A stretch of 64,000 nucleotides of DNA from Acidimicrobiaceae bacterium. Its GTDB lineage: Bacteria > Actinomycetota > Acidimicrobiia > Acidimicrobiales > Aldehydirespiratoraceae. The notes beneath the pieces were generated by a model. The model saw nothing but the letters and a program-made list of their open reading frames with translations. It had not been told where the DNA came from and did no database searches. Position 1 is the first letter of the stretch, and every line of letters begins with the position of its first letter. Location: assembly GCA_009843915.1 (NCBI GenBank), contig VYCM01000098.1, positions 1 through 64,000 on the forward strand, written 5' to 3'. This document shows, piece after piece, positions 39,453 to 48,424 of the stretch. A program made the position numbers and the translations under genes.

Positions 39453-41377
39453 TGGCGACCCGATCGCTCGTGGCCGCATGGACCGGGAACCGCCGGCGCG
39501 AGGCCGGACTGCTGTTCCCCAGCCTCCGGCGCGATGTCGCCTTCCCGCTGGCCGGCGCGGTCGTGCTGTTCGCGGCCTTCGTGGGGGCGGGACTGCTGTA
39601 CACGCTGATGGTCGAGGGCGCATCGGCCGAGAAGCTGATCACCGCGATGTTCATCGACGCCATCATGGTGATCGGCATCCAGATCTACGTGGGCAACACC
39701 GGAGTGTTCTCCTTCGGCCACATCGGCTTCGGCGCAGTGGCCGGGTACGCCTTCGCCATCTTCGCCATCGCACCCGAAGACAAGTACACCCGCATACCGA
39801 ATGCCCCCTGGGGACTGGCCGACGTGGAGATGGGACCCCTGCCCGCGACCGGGGTGGCTCTGGTGATCACGCTCATTGTGGCCGTGATCGTCGGGATCGG
39901 CCTGGGACGGTCCGGGGCCCGGTCGGGCTCGGTGGCGGCCACCGTCATCACCCTGGCCCTGCTCTTCTTCACCCACGAGGTAGCCGCCAGCTGGAACGAG
40001 CTGACTGGCGGGGAGCGAGCCGGGCTGACCTTCGGGATCGGCGACACGCTCCAGACCCGTACACCGATCTATCTCGCGCTGTTCGCGGCCATCGTGCTGG
40101 CCCTGCTGTTCGCCCGAAGCAGCATCGGACGGCTGAACCAGGCGGCCCGCGAGGACAATCTCGCGGCCCGGGCCATGGGCATCAATCCCGTCGTCCAGCA
40201 GACGATCGCTCTCCTGCTGTCGGTGGCGGTGGTGGCGGTGGCCGCCTCGCTGCGGGTGTACGAGATCGGGAGCCTTCTCCCCGAGTTCTTCTTCTTCCAG
40301 TACACGCTGCTCACGCTGGTCATGCTCGTGGTGGGCGGTCGCAACGGCGTGACCGGTGCACTCCTCGGGGTGGCGGTCATCACCGCGGTGCGCGAGAGCG
40401 CTCGCCGCATGGGATCGGACGGCTATGAGATATTCGGTCTCGGACTCGACGGGAACCTCGACTGGGTGTTCCGGGAAGGGCTGCCGACTGTGTTGCTCGG
40501 TCTGGCCATGGTCGTCTTCATGATCTGGCGCCCCAACGGCGTGCTCGACGACTGGGAGGTCGACGCATGGCTGTGGCGCCGCTTCATCCGCCAGAAGCCC
40601 CCCGCTGCCGCGGTCGCGGCCCCAGAACCCGACGCCCTCGATCTCTCCGCCAGCGGGGTGACAGTGGAATTCGGCGGCTTCCGGGCACTCGACGGCGCCT
40701 CGATCGAAGTCTCCAACCGAGAGATAGTGGGTTTGATCGGCCCCAACGGGGCGGGCAAGACGACGCTCGTGAACGTGATGACCGGCATGGTGGACCCCAC
40801 CTCCGGGGAGGTGCAGCTCGGCGAGATGGGGCTGACGTCGGAGCCCTCCCATTCCATCGCCCGCGCCGGCCTGGTCCGGACATTCCAGAACCTCAGGCTG
40901 TTCTCGTCGCTCACCGTGCGGGAGAACGTGGAGGTGGCCGCGCTCATGGCCTCGGTCCATCGCAACGGCGGCTCCCGGACCGACATCGACGCCATCGTCG
41001 CCGGAGCGGGCCTGTGGGAGCAGCGCAACCGCCGGGCCGGCCAGCTCGACTACGGGAACTCCCGGCGCCTGGAGCTGGCTCGGGCGGCGGCGGCCGCTCC
41101 CGCCTTCCTGCTGCTAGACGAGCCGACCAGCGGCATGAGCGGCACCGAGTCGCTGGCCATGGTGGAGAGTGTCCGGAGCATGGCGGCCGCCGTGGGCGCG
41201 GGCGTGCTGGTGATCGACCACGACCTCAACTTCATCACCGGGATCTGCGACCGGGTCTACTGCCTGGACCAGGGCCGGATGATCGCCATCGGCACGCCGG
41301 ACGAGGTGCAGGCCGACGCGGCGGTAAAGGCTGCGTACCTGGGCGAGGCCGCGCAGCCCGGCGAGGACCGGACGTGA
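39452..41377 (+). CDS. livMG: Fused LivM permease - LivG ATPase
   Basis: About 641 residues. The first 350 form the LivM permease (TGVFSFGHIGFGAVAGYAFAI is the conserved loop; about nine helices). After a proline/alanine linker (KPPAAAVAAPEPD) follows a LivG ATPase with GPNGAGKTTLVNVMTG, FQNLRLFSSLTVRENV and the Walker B stretch LLLDEPTSGMS. The usual signature LSGG is replaced by LDYGNSRRLELARA, which is normal for this subfamily. Fusion of LivM and LivG occurs in several actinobacteria. Confidence 0.93.
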   Translation: MATRSLVAAWTGNRRREAGLLFPSLRRDVAFPLAGAVVLFAAFVGAGLLYTLMVEGASAEKLITAMFIDAIMVIGIQIYVGNTGVFSFGHIGFGAVAGYAFAIFAIAPEDKYTRIPNAPWGLADVEMGPLPATGVALVITLIVAVIVGIGLGRSGARSGSVAATVITLALLFFTHEVAASWNELTGGERAGLTFGIGDTLQTRTPIYLALFAAIVLALLFARSSIGRLNQAAREDNLAARAMGINPVVQQTIALLLSVAVVAVAASLRVYEIGSLLPEFFFFQYTLLTLVMLVVGGRNGVTGALLGVAVITAVRESARRMGSDGYEIFGLGLDGNLDWVFREGLPTVLLGLAMVVFMIWRPNGVLDDWEVDAWLWRRFIRQKPPAAAVAAPEPDALDLSASGVTVEFGGFRALDGASIEVSNREIVGLIGPNGAGKTTLVNVMTGMVDPTSGEVQLGEMGLTSEPSHSIARAGLVRTFQNLRLFSSLTVRENVEVAALMASVHRNGGSRTDIDAIVAGAGLWEQRNRRAGQLDYGNSRRLELARAAAAAPAFLLLDEPTSGMSGTESLAMVESVRSMAAAVGAGVLVIDHDLNFITGICDRVYCLDQGRMIAIGTPDEVQADAAVKAAYLGEAAQPGEDRT

Positions 41378-41394
41378 GCGAGGACCGGACGTGA
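41361..41394 (+). repeat. 17-bp perfect tandem duplication at the livMG-gntR junction
   Basis: GCGAGGACCGGACGTGA occurs twice in a row (41361-41377 and 41378-41394). The first copy gives the livMG stop, and the second copy gives the GTG start of the regulator. Without the duplication the two genes would overlap by GTGA like their neighbours. Confidence 0.9.
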
Positions 41395-42077
41395 ACGTCG
41401 AGTACCCGCCCGTCGATCCGGGCCGCCGCCGGCGCGGCAGCCTCGCGGATGAGGTCGTGACCTACGTCCGCGACCTCATCCTGGCCGGCGCGCTCAAGCC
41501 GGGCGCCAAGATCGACCAGGCCGCCATCGGCGAGGTGCTCGACGTGAGCCGCAGCCCGGTGCGCGAGGCCTTGGTGATACTGGGACGCGAGGGCCTGGTG
41601 GAGGTCACCCCACGCCGGGGCGCGTCGGTGGCGCATCTCACGCCCGACGACATCATCGACCACTACGAACTGTTCGGGGTAGTGGCCGGAAGAGCCGCGG
41701 CCATGGCCGCCGAGTCGCTCAAGGACGACGAGATCGCCGAACTCACCGCCATCCACGAGCGCTTCGAGCACGACAGCGGCGAGGATCTGTCGGCCTTGAA
41801 CAACGCCTTCCATCGGGTGATCAACTCGGCCGCACCCCGCCGGACCCGTTGGCTGCTGCGACACCTGGTCAGCTCGGTGCCGTCGCGCTACTACGAGTTC
41901 ATCGAGGGCTGGGACTCGCAGGCCGTCCAGCACCACGCTGCCATCCTCGAGGCGATCAGCGCGCGCGATGCCGACGGCGCCCGCCGAGCTATGGAGGAGC
42001 ATCTGCACCGGAGCGGCCTCGCCGCGGCCGAGTTGCTCCAGCGCCACGGCTACTGGGACGAGGAGGCGGAGCAGTGA
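41391..42077 (+). CDS. GntR-family regulator (FCD subfamily)
   Basis: About 228 residues. The winged helix (LADEVVTYVRDLILAGALKPG, VSRSPVREALVILGREGLV) is followed by an FCD ligand domain with metal-ligand-type residues in NNAFHRVINSA and QHHAAILEAISARD. FadR-type regulators of this kind control uptake and degradation operons in response to an acid or amine metabolite. It is encoded inside the operon it probably controls; in mycobacterial cyclic-amine clusters a GntR gene, a GlnA-like gene and a P450 gene also occur together. GTG start; its stop overlaps the next gene. Confidence 0.9.
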   Translation: MNVEYPPVDPGRRRRGSLADEVVTYVRDLILAGALKPGAKIDQAAIGEVLDVSRSPVREALVILGREGLVEVTPRRGASVAHLTPDDIIDHYELFGVVAGRAAAMAAESLKDDEIAELTAIHERFEHDSGEDLSALNNAFHRVINSAAPRRTRWLLRHLVSSVPSRYYEFIEGWDSQAVQHHAAILEAISARDADGARRAMEEHLHRSGLAAAELLQRHGYWDEEAEQ

Positions 42078-43276
42078 CCGTCTCCGCCGTCGCGCCGCCA
42101 CCGCCCCACACCGTCGCCGCGGCCGAGGACTTCGAGATGATCCGCACCGAGGTGCGGCGCCTGTGCGACAAGTACGGCAACGCCTACTGGCGCGAGCTCG
42201 AGCCTGATCGCTACCCCGAGGAGTTCGTGGCCGAGCTGACCGAGCAGGGCTGGCTCGGCGCGCTGATCCCCGAGGAGTACGGGGGCGGCGGGCTCAGCCT
42301 GGCAGGGGCGTCGGTCATCCTGGAGGAGATCTCGGCCGGCGGCGGCAACCCCAGTGCCTGCCACGCCCAGATGTATGTGATGGGAACCCTGCTGCGCCAC
42401 GGATCGGCGGCCCAGAAGCAGCGCTACCTGCCCCGGATAGCCGACGGGCGGCTGCGCCTCCAAGCGTTCGGTGTGACCGAGCCAGCGGCGGGATCCGAGA
42501 CCACCGCCATCCGCACCCGCGCCGAGCGGGAAGGCGACACGTGGCGCATCAACGGCCAGAAGATCTGGACCTCGCGGGCGCTGCACTCGGACCTGATGAT
42601 CCTGCTGGCTCGCACCTCCCCGCCCGGCCAGTCTGAGGACCGCACGTCGGGACTGTCGGTGTTCATATTCGAGTTGCGGGGCCCCGATGGCGAGCTGCTG
42701 CCCGGGCTGACCATCAACCCGATCCCCACGATGATGAACCACAACACCACCGAGGTCTTCTTCGACGACGTGGTGATCGACGGGGAGGCTCTGGTCGGCA
42801 CCGAGGGGATGGGGTTCTCCCACATCCTCGACGGGATGAACGCCGAGCGGATCCTGATCGCGGCCGAGTGCATCGGCGACGGCCGGTTCTTCCTCGACCG
42901 GGCCAGCGAGTACGCCCGCCAGCGCGAGGTGTTCGGACGCCCCATCGGGAAGAACCAGGGAGTGCAGTTCCCGCTGGCCAAGGCGTACGCCAACCTCCAG
43001 GCCGCCGACCTGATGCGCTGGAAGGCGGCCGACCTCTTCGACCGGGGCGAGCCGTGCGGCGCCGAGGCCAACATGGCGAAGATGCTGGCCTCGGAAGCTT
43101 CGTGGGAGGCGGGCAACGCCGCGCTGAACACTCACGGCGGGTTCGGGTTCGCGGTCGAGTACGACATCGAGCGCAAGCTGCGCGAGACCCGCCTGTATCA
43201 GGTGGCTCCGGTCAACAACAATCTGGTGCTGGCCTTCATCGCCCAGAAGTGCCTTGGCCTGCCCAAGAGCTACTAG
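42074..43276 (+). CDS. Acyl-CoA dehydrogenase
   Basis: About 400 residues, full length. FAD-binding stretches are LQAFGVTEPAAGSETTAI and INGQKIWTSRAL; the C-terminal part has RQREVFGRPIGKNQGVQF and NTHGGFGFAVEYDIERK. It removes two hydrogens from an acyl-CoA, passing electrons to ETF. The start is GTG 42074, overlapping the gntR stop. The substrate is unknown; a second copy lies at 52.3 kb in the same operon. Confidence 0.93.
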   Translation: MTVSAVAPPPPHTVAAAEDFEMIRTEVRRLCDKYGNAYWRELEPDRYPEEFVAELTEQGWLGALIPEEYGGGGLSLAGASVILEEISAGGGNPSACHAQMYVMGTLLRHGSAAQKQRYLPRIADGRLRLQAFGVTEPAAGSETTAIRTRAEREGDTWRINGQKIWTSRALHSDLMILLARTSPPGQSEDRTSGLSVFIFELRGPDGELLPGLTINPIPTMMNHNTTEVFFDDVVIDGEALVGTEGMGFSHILDGMNAERILIAAECIGDGRFFLDRASEYARQREVFGRPIGKNQGVQFPLAKAYANLQAADLMRWKAADLFDRGEPCGAEANMAKMLASEASWEAGNAALNTHGGFGFAVEYDIERKLRETRLYQVAPVNNNLVLAFIAQKCLGLPKSY

Positions 43277-43290
43277 GCCGGAGCGGTGAG

Positions 43291-44253
43291 ATGAGAGCGG
43301 TCGTTCTCGAGGTGTTCAACACGGAGCTCCGCTTCGTCGGCGACCACCCTGAGCCCGATGCGGCCGCCGAGATCATCGACGTGACCGCGTGCGGCGTCTG
43401 CCACTCCGACCTGCACGTGGTGGAAGGAGTGATCCCCAGCCCTCTGCCGCTGGTCCTCGGCCACGAGGTGACCGGTGTGCACCCGCGGCTGGGCCCGGTC
43501 ATGGTCTACGCGCCGTGGGGATGCCGGTCCTGCGAGCTCTGCGCCGAGGGCGTGGAGATGATCTGCGTCGACGCCCGGGAGGCGGGCATCTTCTCCGACG
43601 GCGGGTACGCCGAGAAGATGCGGGTTCCCGACACCGCCTACCTGGCGTCTCTCGGCGAACTCGATCCGGTTGTGAGCGCTCCCCTGGCCTGCGGTGGTCT
43701 CACCGCCTACCGGGCCGTGACTCAGGGTCTCGAGACGCTGCGCCGCCCGGGCCGCCGGCGCCGGGCGCTGGTGATCGGAGCGGGAGGCCTCGGCCAGTAC
43801 GCCCTCCGGTACCTGCGGCTGCTCAGCGACGCAGAGGTCGGGGCCCTGGACCTCTCCGAGGCGAAGCGGGCCACCGCGCTTGAGCGCGGCGCCCACAGCG
43901 CCTACGCCCCCGGCGACGAGTTGCCCCCGTTCGACTTCATTGTCGACTTCATCGGCAGCGAGGCCACGCTGGCGGCCGCCGCGGGCTCAGTGGCCCGTCT
44001 CGGGCTGGTGGCGGTGGTCGGGCTCTATGGCGGCCGGATCCCCTTCGGCTTCGGGGCGGTGCCCCACGAGGCCCGCTTCATGACCAGCGTCTGGGGCAGC
44101 CGCGCCCAGCTCGACGAGCTGCTCGGTCTGGCCGGGCGGGAGCCCTCGGTGCTCAACCCGGTGGAGACGCTGCCCCTCGAAGACGCGCAGACTGCCCACG
44201 ACCGGCTGCGAGCCGGCCAGGTCGAGTCGCGCATCGTGCTGGCCGTCTCCTGA
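43291..44253 (+). CDS. Zinc-dependent alcohol dehydrogenase (medium chain)
   Basis: About 320 residues. Catalytic zinc ligands are in CGVCHSD and LGHEVTG, the structural zinc set in GCRSCELCAEGVEMIC and the NAD motif in ALVIGAGGLGQYALR. It should oxidise an alcohol to an aldehyde or ketone, and would fit between the P450 hydroxylases and the aldehyde dehydrogenase encoded downstream. The catalytic region is a little shorter than in most family members. Confidence 0.9.
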   Translation: MRAVVLEVFNTELRFVGDHPEPDAAAEIIDVTACGVCHSDLHVVEGVIPSPLPLVLGHEVTGVHPRLGPVMVYAPWGCRSCELCAEGVEMICVDAREAGIFSDGGYAEKMRVPDTAYLASLGELDPVVSAPLACGGLTAYRAVTQGLETLRRPGRRRRALVIGAGGLGQYALRYLRLLSDAEVGALDLSEAKRATALERGAHSAYAPGDELPPFDFIVDFIGSEATLAAAAGSVARLGLVAVVGLYGGRIPFGFGAVPHEARFMTSVWGSRAQLDELLGLAGREPSVLNPVETLPLEDAQTAHDRLRAGQVESRIVLAVS

Positions 44254-44293
44254 TACTCGTCCATCCGAACGTCAATACCCACTAGGAGCATCG

Positions 44294-45637
44294 ATGACCG
44301 ACACCGAGGCAGCAGCCAGATTCCAGGAGGAGTGCACGGAAGCTGAAGTGCACACCGTGGAGGTCGCCATCCCTGACACCCAGGGGCACCTGCGGGGCAA
44401 GCGGGTGCCGGTCGAGCGCTTCTTCAGCACCGTGGCCGAGGACGGGGTGGCCATCGCCGACGCCATCTTCATCATGGACGCCCAGGACGACCTGACCGAC
44501 AACCCGTTCATCAACATGGACACCGGCTATCTCGACTGCAAGCTGATGCCCGACCTGTCCACCGGGCGCGTCTTCACCCACCAGCCCGGTTACGCCATCG
44601 TCTTCACCGATGTGTTCGATGAGCACGGCCGGCCGCACGAGCTGTCCCCCCGGCGGGTGCTGGCCCAGCAGATCGAGCGGTGCCGCCGCCTCGGATTCGA
44701 GCCCATAGCGGCCACCGAGCTCGAGTTCTACCTGTGCGATGAGGACTGGACGCGGGTCCAGGAGCACATCAAGTACTCGTCGCTCACCGACGCGGTGGCC
44801 CTCGAGGACTGCATCGCGGACATGCGGGACGGACTGCTCGGCGCGGGGCTGGAGGTGGAGTCCTCCAACGCCGAGTACGGGCCGGGGCTGATAGAGGTCA
44901 ACATCTCCTACGCCGACGCCATGACCGCCGCCGACGCGACGGTGCTCTTCAAGAGCATCGTCAAGCAGGTGGCCGTGCGCCACGGGATGAGGGCCACCTT
45001 CATGCCCAAGCCGTGGGCCGACCAGTCGGGCTCGGGGATGCACGTCCACACCAGCCTCAACGTCGACGGGGCCAACGCCTTCGCCGACTCCGACGGCGCC
45101 CCCAACGAGCTGATGTCGAAGTGGCTCGGAGGCCTGCTGGAGCATGCCCGATCCATGAGCCTGCTCGGAGCGCCCACCGACAACGGGGCCAAGCGGGTGA
45201 GGCCCTACACCTTCGCCCCCACCCACGTGCACTGGGGCGGGGACAACCGCACCGTGATGGCCCGCTGCATCACCGAGGCCGGCTCGTCGGGCAACCGGGT
45301 GGAGTTCCGGTCCGCCGGCGCCGACGCCGCCGCCCACCTGATGATCGCCGGGGTGCTGGCCGCCGGCTGCGACGGGCTCGAGCGGGGCCTACCGGTCCCG
45401 CCGATGAGCGAGGGCGATATGTACACCAATCCCGGCGACTGCGCCCCTCTGCCCGCGACGCTGGCCGACGCCATCGCGGCCTACCGCGGCTCCGCGCTGG
45501 CGGAGATGCTCGGAACAGACTTCTCGACGAACTACCTGTGCACCGCCGAGCACGAGCTCGCCCTGGCTGTCGAGAACTCTCCCGACCCGGAAGTCGTCAA
45601 CGACTGGGAGCGGGACCGCTTCCTAGCGCACTGCTAG
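44294..45637 (+). CDS. Glutamine-synthetase-family enzyme (gamma-glutamylamide/polyamine type)
   Basis: About 447 residues. The fold and metal motifs of glutamine synthetase are visible: AATELEFYL, SSNAEYGPGLIEVNI, FMPKPWADQSGSGMHVHTSL and GNRVEFRSAGADA. The adenylylation tyrosine region of GlnA-I is absent. It belongs to the PuuA/IpuC-like enzymes that join glutamate to an amine to start its breakdown. With the P450s, aminotransferase and aldehyde dehydrogenase it suggests amine catabolism. AGGAG precedes the ATG. Confidence 0.88.
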   Translation: MTDTEAAARFQEECTEAEVHTVEVAIPDTQGHLRGKRVPVERFFSTVAEDGVAIADAIFIMDAQDDLTDNPFINMDTGYLDCKLMPDLSTGRVFTHQPGYAIVFTDVFDEHGRPHELSPRRVLAQQIERCRRLGFEPIAATELEFYLCDEDWTRVQEHIKYSSLTDAVALEDCIADMRDGLLGAGLEVESSNAEYGPGLIEVNISYADAMTAADATVLFKSIVKQVAVRHGMRATFMPKPWADQSGSGMHVHTSLNVDGANAFADSDGAPNELMSKWLGGLLEHARSMSLLGAPTDNGAKRVRPYTFAPTHVHWGGDNRTVMARCITEAGSSGNRVEFRSAGADAAAHLMIAGVLAAGCDGLERGLPVPPMSEGDMYTNPGDCAPLPATLADAIAAYRGSALAEMLGTDFSTNYLCTAEHELALAVENSPDPEVVNDWERDRFLAHC

Positions 45638-45651
45638 CCCGTCCTGCCGTC

Positions 45652-46914
45652 ATGAGCCCTCCAGCCGCCTCCACGCCGACCCTGGCCCCCGAGATCGCCG
45701 ACCCGCGGCTCTACCTCGACAGCATCCCCCACGAGCGGTTCGCCCAGATCCGGGCCATGCCGGGGCTGGCCTGGCATCCCTACGGCGACAGGGGGTTTTG
45801 GGCGGTGACCCGCCACGCCGACGTCAGGGCGGTGTCGCGCAACCCGAGGGTGTTCTCGTCGGCCATCGGCCACACCAACCTGTGGGACCTGGAGGCCGAC
45901 GCCCTGGAGGCCCGCCGCTCGTTGATCGACACCGACGCCCCCGACCACACCCGCTTGCGGCGCATGGTGGCTGGGGCGTTCACCCCCAAGAACATCCGCC
46001 GCTGGGAGGATGCGGTGCGGGAGATCACCGTCGAGTTGCTCGACGAGTTCCTGGCCCAGGGGGGCGGCGACTGGGTCGAGATGGTGGCCGCCCCGCTGCC
46101 CATCCGGGTGATCCTGTCGATGCTGGGCGTGCCCGTCGCCGACGGCGGCTACCTCGTCGAGCTGTCGAACTACCTGGTGGAGGGCACCAGCGACACCCAG
46201 TCGCTGCCGCCCGACGCCTTCGGCAACACCACCGAGCTGCGCCTGCTGCCGTTCAACAGCCCGGCCAGCCACGCCCTGTTCGAGTACGGCGACGAGATGC
46301 GCTCCAAACGGCGGGCCGAGCCCTGCGACGACCTCGTCACCCACCTGGTCAAGGCCGAAGCCGAAGGCGGGCGAATCTCCCGCCACGAGTACCGCCACCT
46401 GTTCCACCTGCTGGTCTTCGCCGGCAACGAGACCACCCGCACAGCCATCAGCCATGGCGCCATGGCCCTGGCCGCCCACCCCGACCAGTGGCAGCGGGTG
46501 GTGGACGACCCCGGACTGGTCGAGCCGGCCACCGAGGAGATCATCCGGTGGGCCACCCCGGTGCTGCACATGCGCAGAACGGCGGCCGTCGACTGCGAGT
46601 TGGCCGGCACCCCGATCGCGGCCGGCGACAAGGTGGTCATGTGGTACGCCTCGGCCAACCGCGACGAGGCCGCCTACACCGATCCCTTCCGCTTCGACGT
46701 AGGCCGCGGCGACAACGAGCACTTCGCCTTCGGTGGCGGCGGGCCTCACCTGTGCCTCGGCGCGTTCCTGGCCCGGCTCGAAGTGTCGGTGCTGCTTCAG
46801 GAGATGGCCGCGAGGCGGATGTTCCTGGAGCAGCGCGGCGAGCCCGTGAGGATGGCATCGAACTTCGTCCACGGCGTGCTGTCCGTGGATATGGCCCCGG
46901 GAGGTGCGCCATGA
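45652..46914 (+). CDS. Cytochrome P450 (first copy)
   Basis: About 420 residues. The heme loop is FAFGGGGPHLCLGAFLARLE, the I-helix oxygen motif is VFAGNETTR and the K-helix ExxR is in EEIIRWATP. It is a soluble class I bacterial P450. The preserved FNSPASHALFEYG segment is shared with the second P450 at 49.9 kb, so the two are paralogues. It needs a ferredoxin, found two genes downstream, and a reductase, not found here. The stop overlaps the aminotransferase ATG. Confidence 0.95.
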   Translation: MSPPAASTPTLAPEIADPRLYLDSIPHERFAQIRAMPGLAWHPYGDRGFWAVTRHADVRAVSRNPRVFSSAIGHTNLWDLEADALEARRSLIDTDAPDHTRLRRMVAGAFTPKNIRRWEDAVREITVELLDEFLAQGGGDWVEMVAAPLPIRVILSMLGVPVADGGYLVELSNYLVEGTSDTQSLPPDAFGNTTELRLLPFNSPASHALFEYGDEMRSKRRAEPCDDLVTHLVKAEAEGGRISRHEYRHLFHLLVFAGNETTRTAISHGAMALAAHPDQWQRVVDDPGLVEPATEEIIRWATPVLHMRRTAAVDCELAGTPIAAGDKVVMWYASANRDEAAYTDPFRFDVGRGDNEHFAFGGGGPHLCLGAFLARLEVSVLLQEMAARRMFLEQRGEPVRMASNFVHGVLSVDMAPGGAP

Positions 46915-48197
46915 ACTCATTGCCCAACACCGAGCGTCTGGCGGCCGAGCGGGCCCGCTGGGTGGCCGCCGGGACCGCGGGCCGGCCCTTCTTCGTGGCC
47001 AGCGCCTCGGGGGCCCGCATCACCGACGTGGACGGCCGCGAGTTCATCGACTTCGTGTCGGGTATCGGCACCGTCAACCACGGCCATCGCGACCCCGAGA
47101 TCGTGGCCGCTATCCATGCCCAGGTCGACGCCTACCTGCACCAGTGCTTCTCGCTGTCGGCCTACGAGCCCTACGTAGACGTGTGCCGGCTGCTGTGCGA
47201 GTGCCATCCCGGCGACTTCGCCAAGAAGGCCCTGCTGCTGAACTCGGGCGCCGAGGCAGTGGAGAACGCGGTGAAGATCGCCCGTTACCACACCGGCCGT
47301 CCGGGCATCGTGAGTCTGGACAACGGCTTCCACGGCCGCACCCTTCTGGCCATGTCGCTGACGTCGAAGGTGCGGCCCTACAAGCTGGGCTTCGGCCCGT
47401 TCGCGCCGGAGGTGTACCGGGCGCCCGGCCCCTACCCGTACCGGGGGGTGACCTCCGACGACGCCGTCGCCGGGCTCGAGCGGCTGTTGAAGAACCAGAC
47501 CGACCCGTCGAACGTGGCCGCCATCATCTTCGAGCCGGTGCAGGGCGAGGGCGGGTTCATCCCCATGCCCGAGGACTACCCGGGCAGGGTCGCGGAGATC
47601 GCGGCCGAACACGGGATCCTGGTGATCGCCGACGAGGTCCAGTCGGGCATGGGCCGAACCGGGGTCCCTGCGGCCATCGCCCACTACGGCGTCGAGCCGG
47701 ACCTGTGCACGTGGGGCAAGTCGATGGGAGGCGGCCTCCCCATCTCGGGCGTGACCGGGCGGGCCGAGATCATGGACTCGGTCCATGGCGGCGGGATCGG
47801 CGGCACCTACGGCGGCAACCCGTTGTCGTGCGCGGCCGCGGCCGTGGCCATCGGCCGGGTGTTCGACCCGGACTTCCAGCAGGCGGCCGAATCTCTGGGC
47901 CGCCGCCTGCGATGCGCCCTCGACGAGCTGGCCGCTTCCACGCCCGCCATCGGCGAGGTGCGGGGCTTGGGCGCCATGCTGGCCCTCGAGTTCGTCAAGG
48001 ACCCGGCCACCCGCGAGCCCGCCCCCGAGACGGCCGCCGCCGTCATGGACGCCGCCTTCGAGCGGGGTCTGCTGCTCATGGGGGCCGGGGTCTACTCCAA
48101 CTGCATCCGGGTGCTGGTGCCCCTGGTGGCCACCGACACCGATGTCGACGAGGGCCTGAGCATTCTGACCCAGTCGCTGGCCGAGGCGGCATTGTGA
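46911..48197 (+). CDS. Class III aminotransferase (GABA/4-aminobutyrate type)
   Basis: About 428 residues. PLP lysine in LCTWGKSMGGGLPISG, LLLNSGAEAVENAVKIAR for phosphate binding and LVIADEVQSGMGRTG before it define a class III, GabT-like enzyme. It transfers the amino group of an omega-amino compound to 2-oxoglutarate or pyruvate, giving an aldehyde for the neighbouring dehydrogenase. Overlaps at both ends (ATGA, GTGA) tie it to P450 and ferredoxin. Confidence 0.92.
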   Translation: MNSLPNTERLAAERARWVAAGTAGRPFFVASASGARITDVDGREFIDFVSGIGTVNHGHRDPEIVAAIHAQVDAYLHQCFSLSAYEPYVDVCRLLCECHPGDFAKKALLLNSGAEAVENAVKIARYHTGRPGIVSLDNGFHGRTLLAMSLTSKVRPYKLGFGPFAPEVYRAPGPYPYRGVTSDDAVAGLERLLKNQTDPSNVAAIIFEPVQGEGGFIPMPEDYPGRVAEIAAEHGILVIADEVQSGMGRTGVPAAIAHYGVEPDLCTWGKSMGGGLPISGVTGRAEIMDSVHGGGIGGTYGGNPLSCAAAAVAIGRVFDPDFQQAAESLGRRLRCALDELAASTPAIGEVRGLGAMLALEFVKDPATREPAPETAAAVMDAAFERGLLLMGAGVYSNCIRVLVPLVATDTDVDEGLSILTQSLAEAAL

Positions 48198-48415
48198 GCG
48201 CTGACCTGGTGCGGGTGGCCGTCGACTCCGAGCGGTGCATCGGCGGGGGACAGTGCGAGATGCTGGAGCCCGAGGTCTTCCTGGTCGACGACGACGAGGC
48301 GATCTCGTCCGTCATCGGGTCCGGTGAGCTGCCCCGCGACCGGGCCGATGTGGTCGTGCACCGGTGCCCGGGCGCGGCCATCTCCATCGTCGAACCCCAG
48401 AGGCCGAGCGAGTAG
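48194..48415 (+). CDS. Ferredoxin (single-cluster, P450 type)
   Basis: 73 residues. Cysteines in RCIGGGQCEML and HRCPGAAI give a CX5C...CP pattern that holds one 3Fe-4S or 4Fe-4S cluster, as in ferredoxins paired with actinobacterial P450s. It is encoded between the two P450 genes and probably serves both. The start is GTG 48194, overlapping the aminotransferase stop. Confidence 0.93.
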   Translation: MSADLVRVAVDSERCIGGGQCEMLEPEVFLVDDDEAISSVIGSGELPRDRADVVVHRCPGAAISIVEPQRPSE

Positions 48416-48424
48416 GAGGCCCGC

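Noticed and set aside
38951-40960. 669-aa minus-strand ORF opposite livH/livM
   Set aside because: High-GC antisense shadow; His/Gln/Glu-rich low complexity and no start signal.
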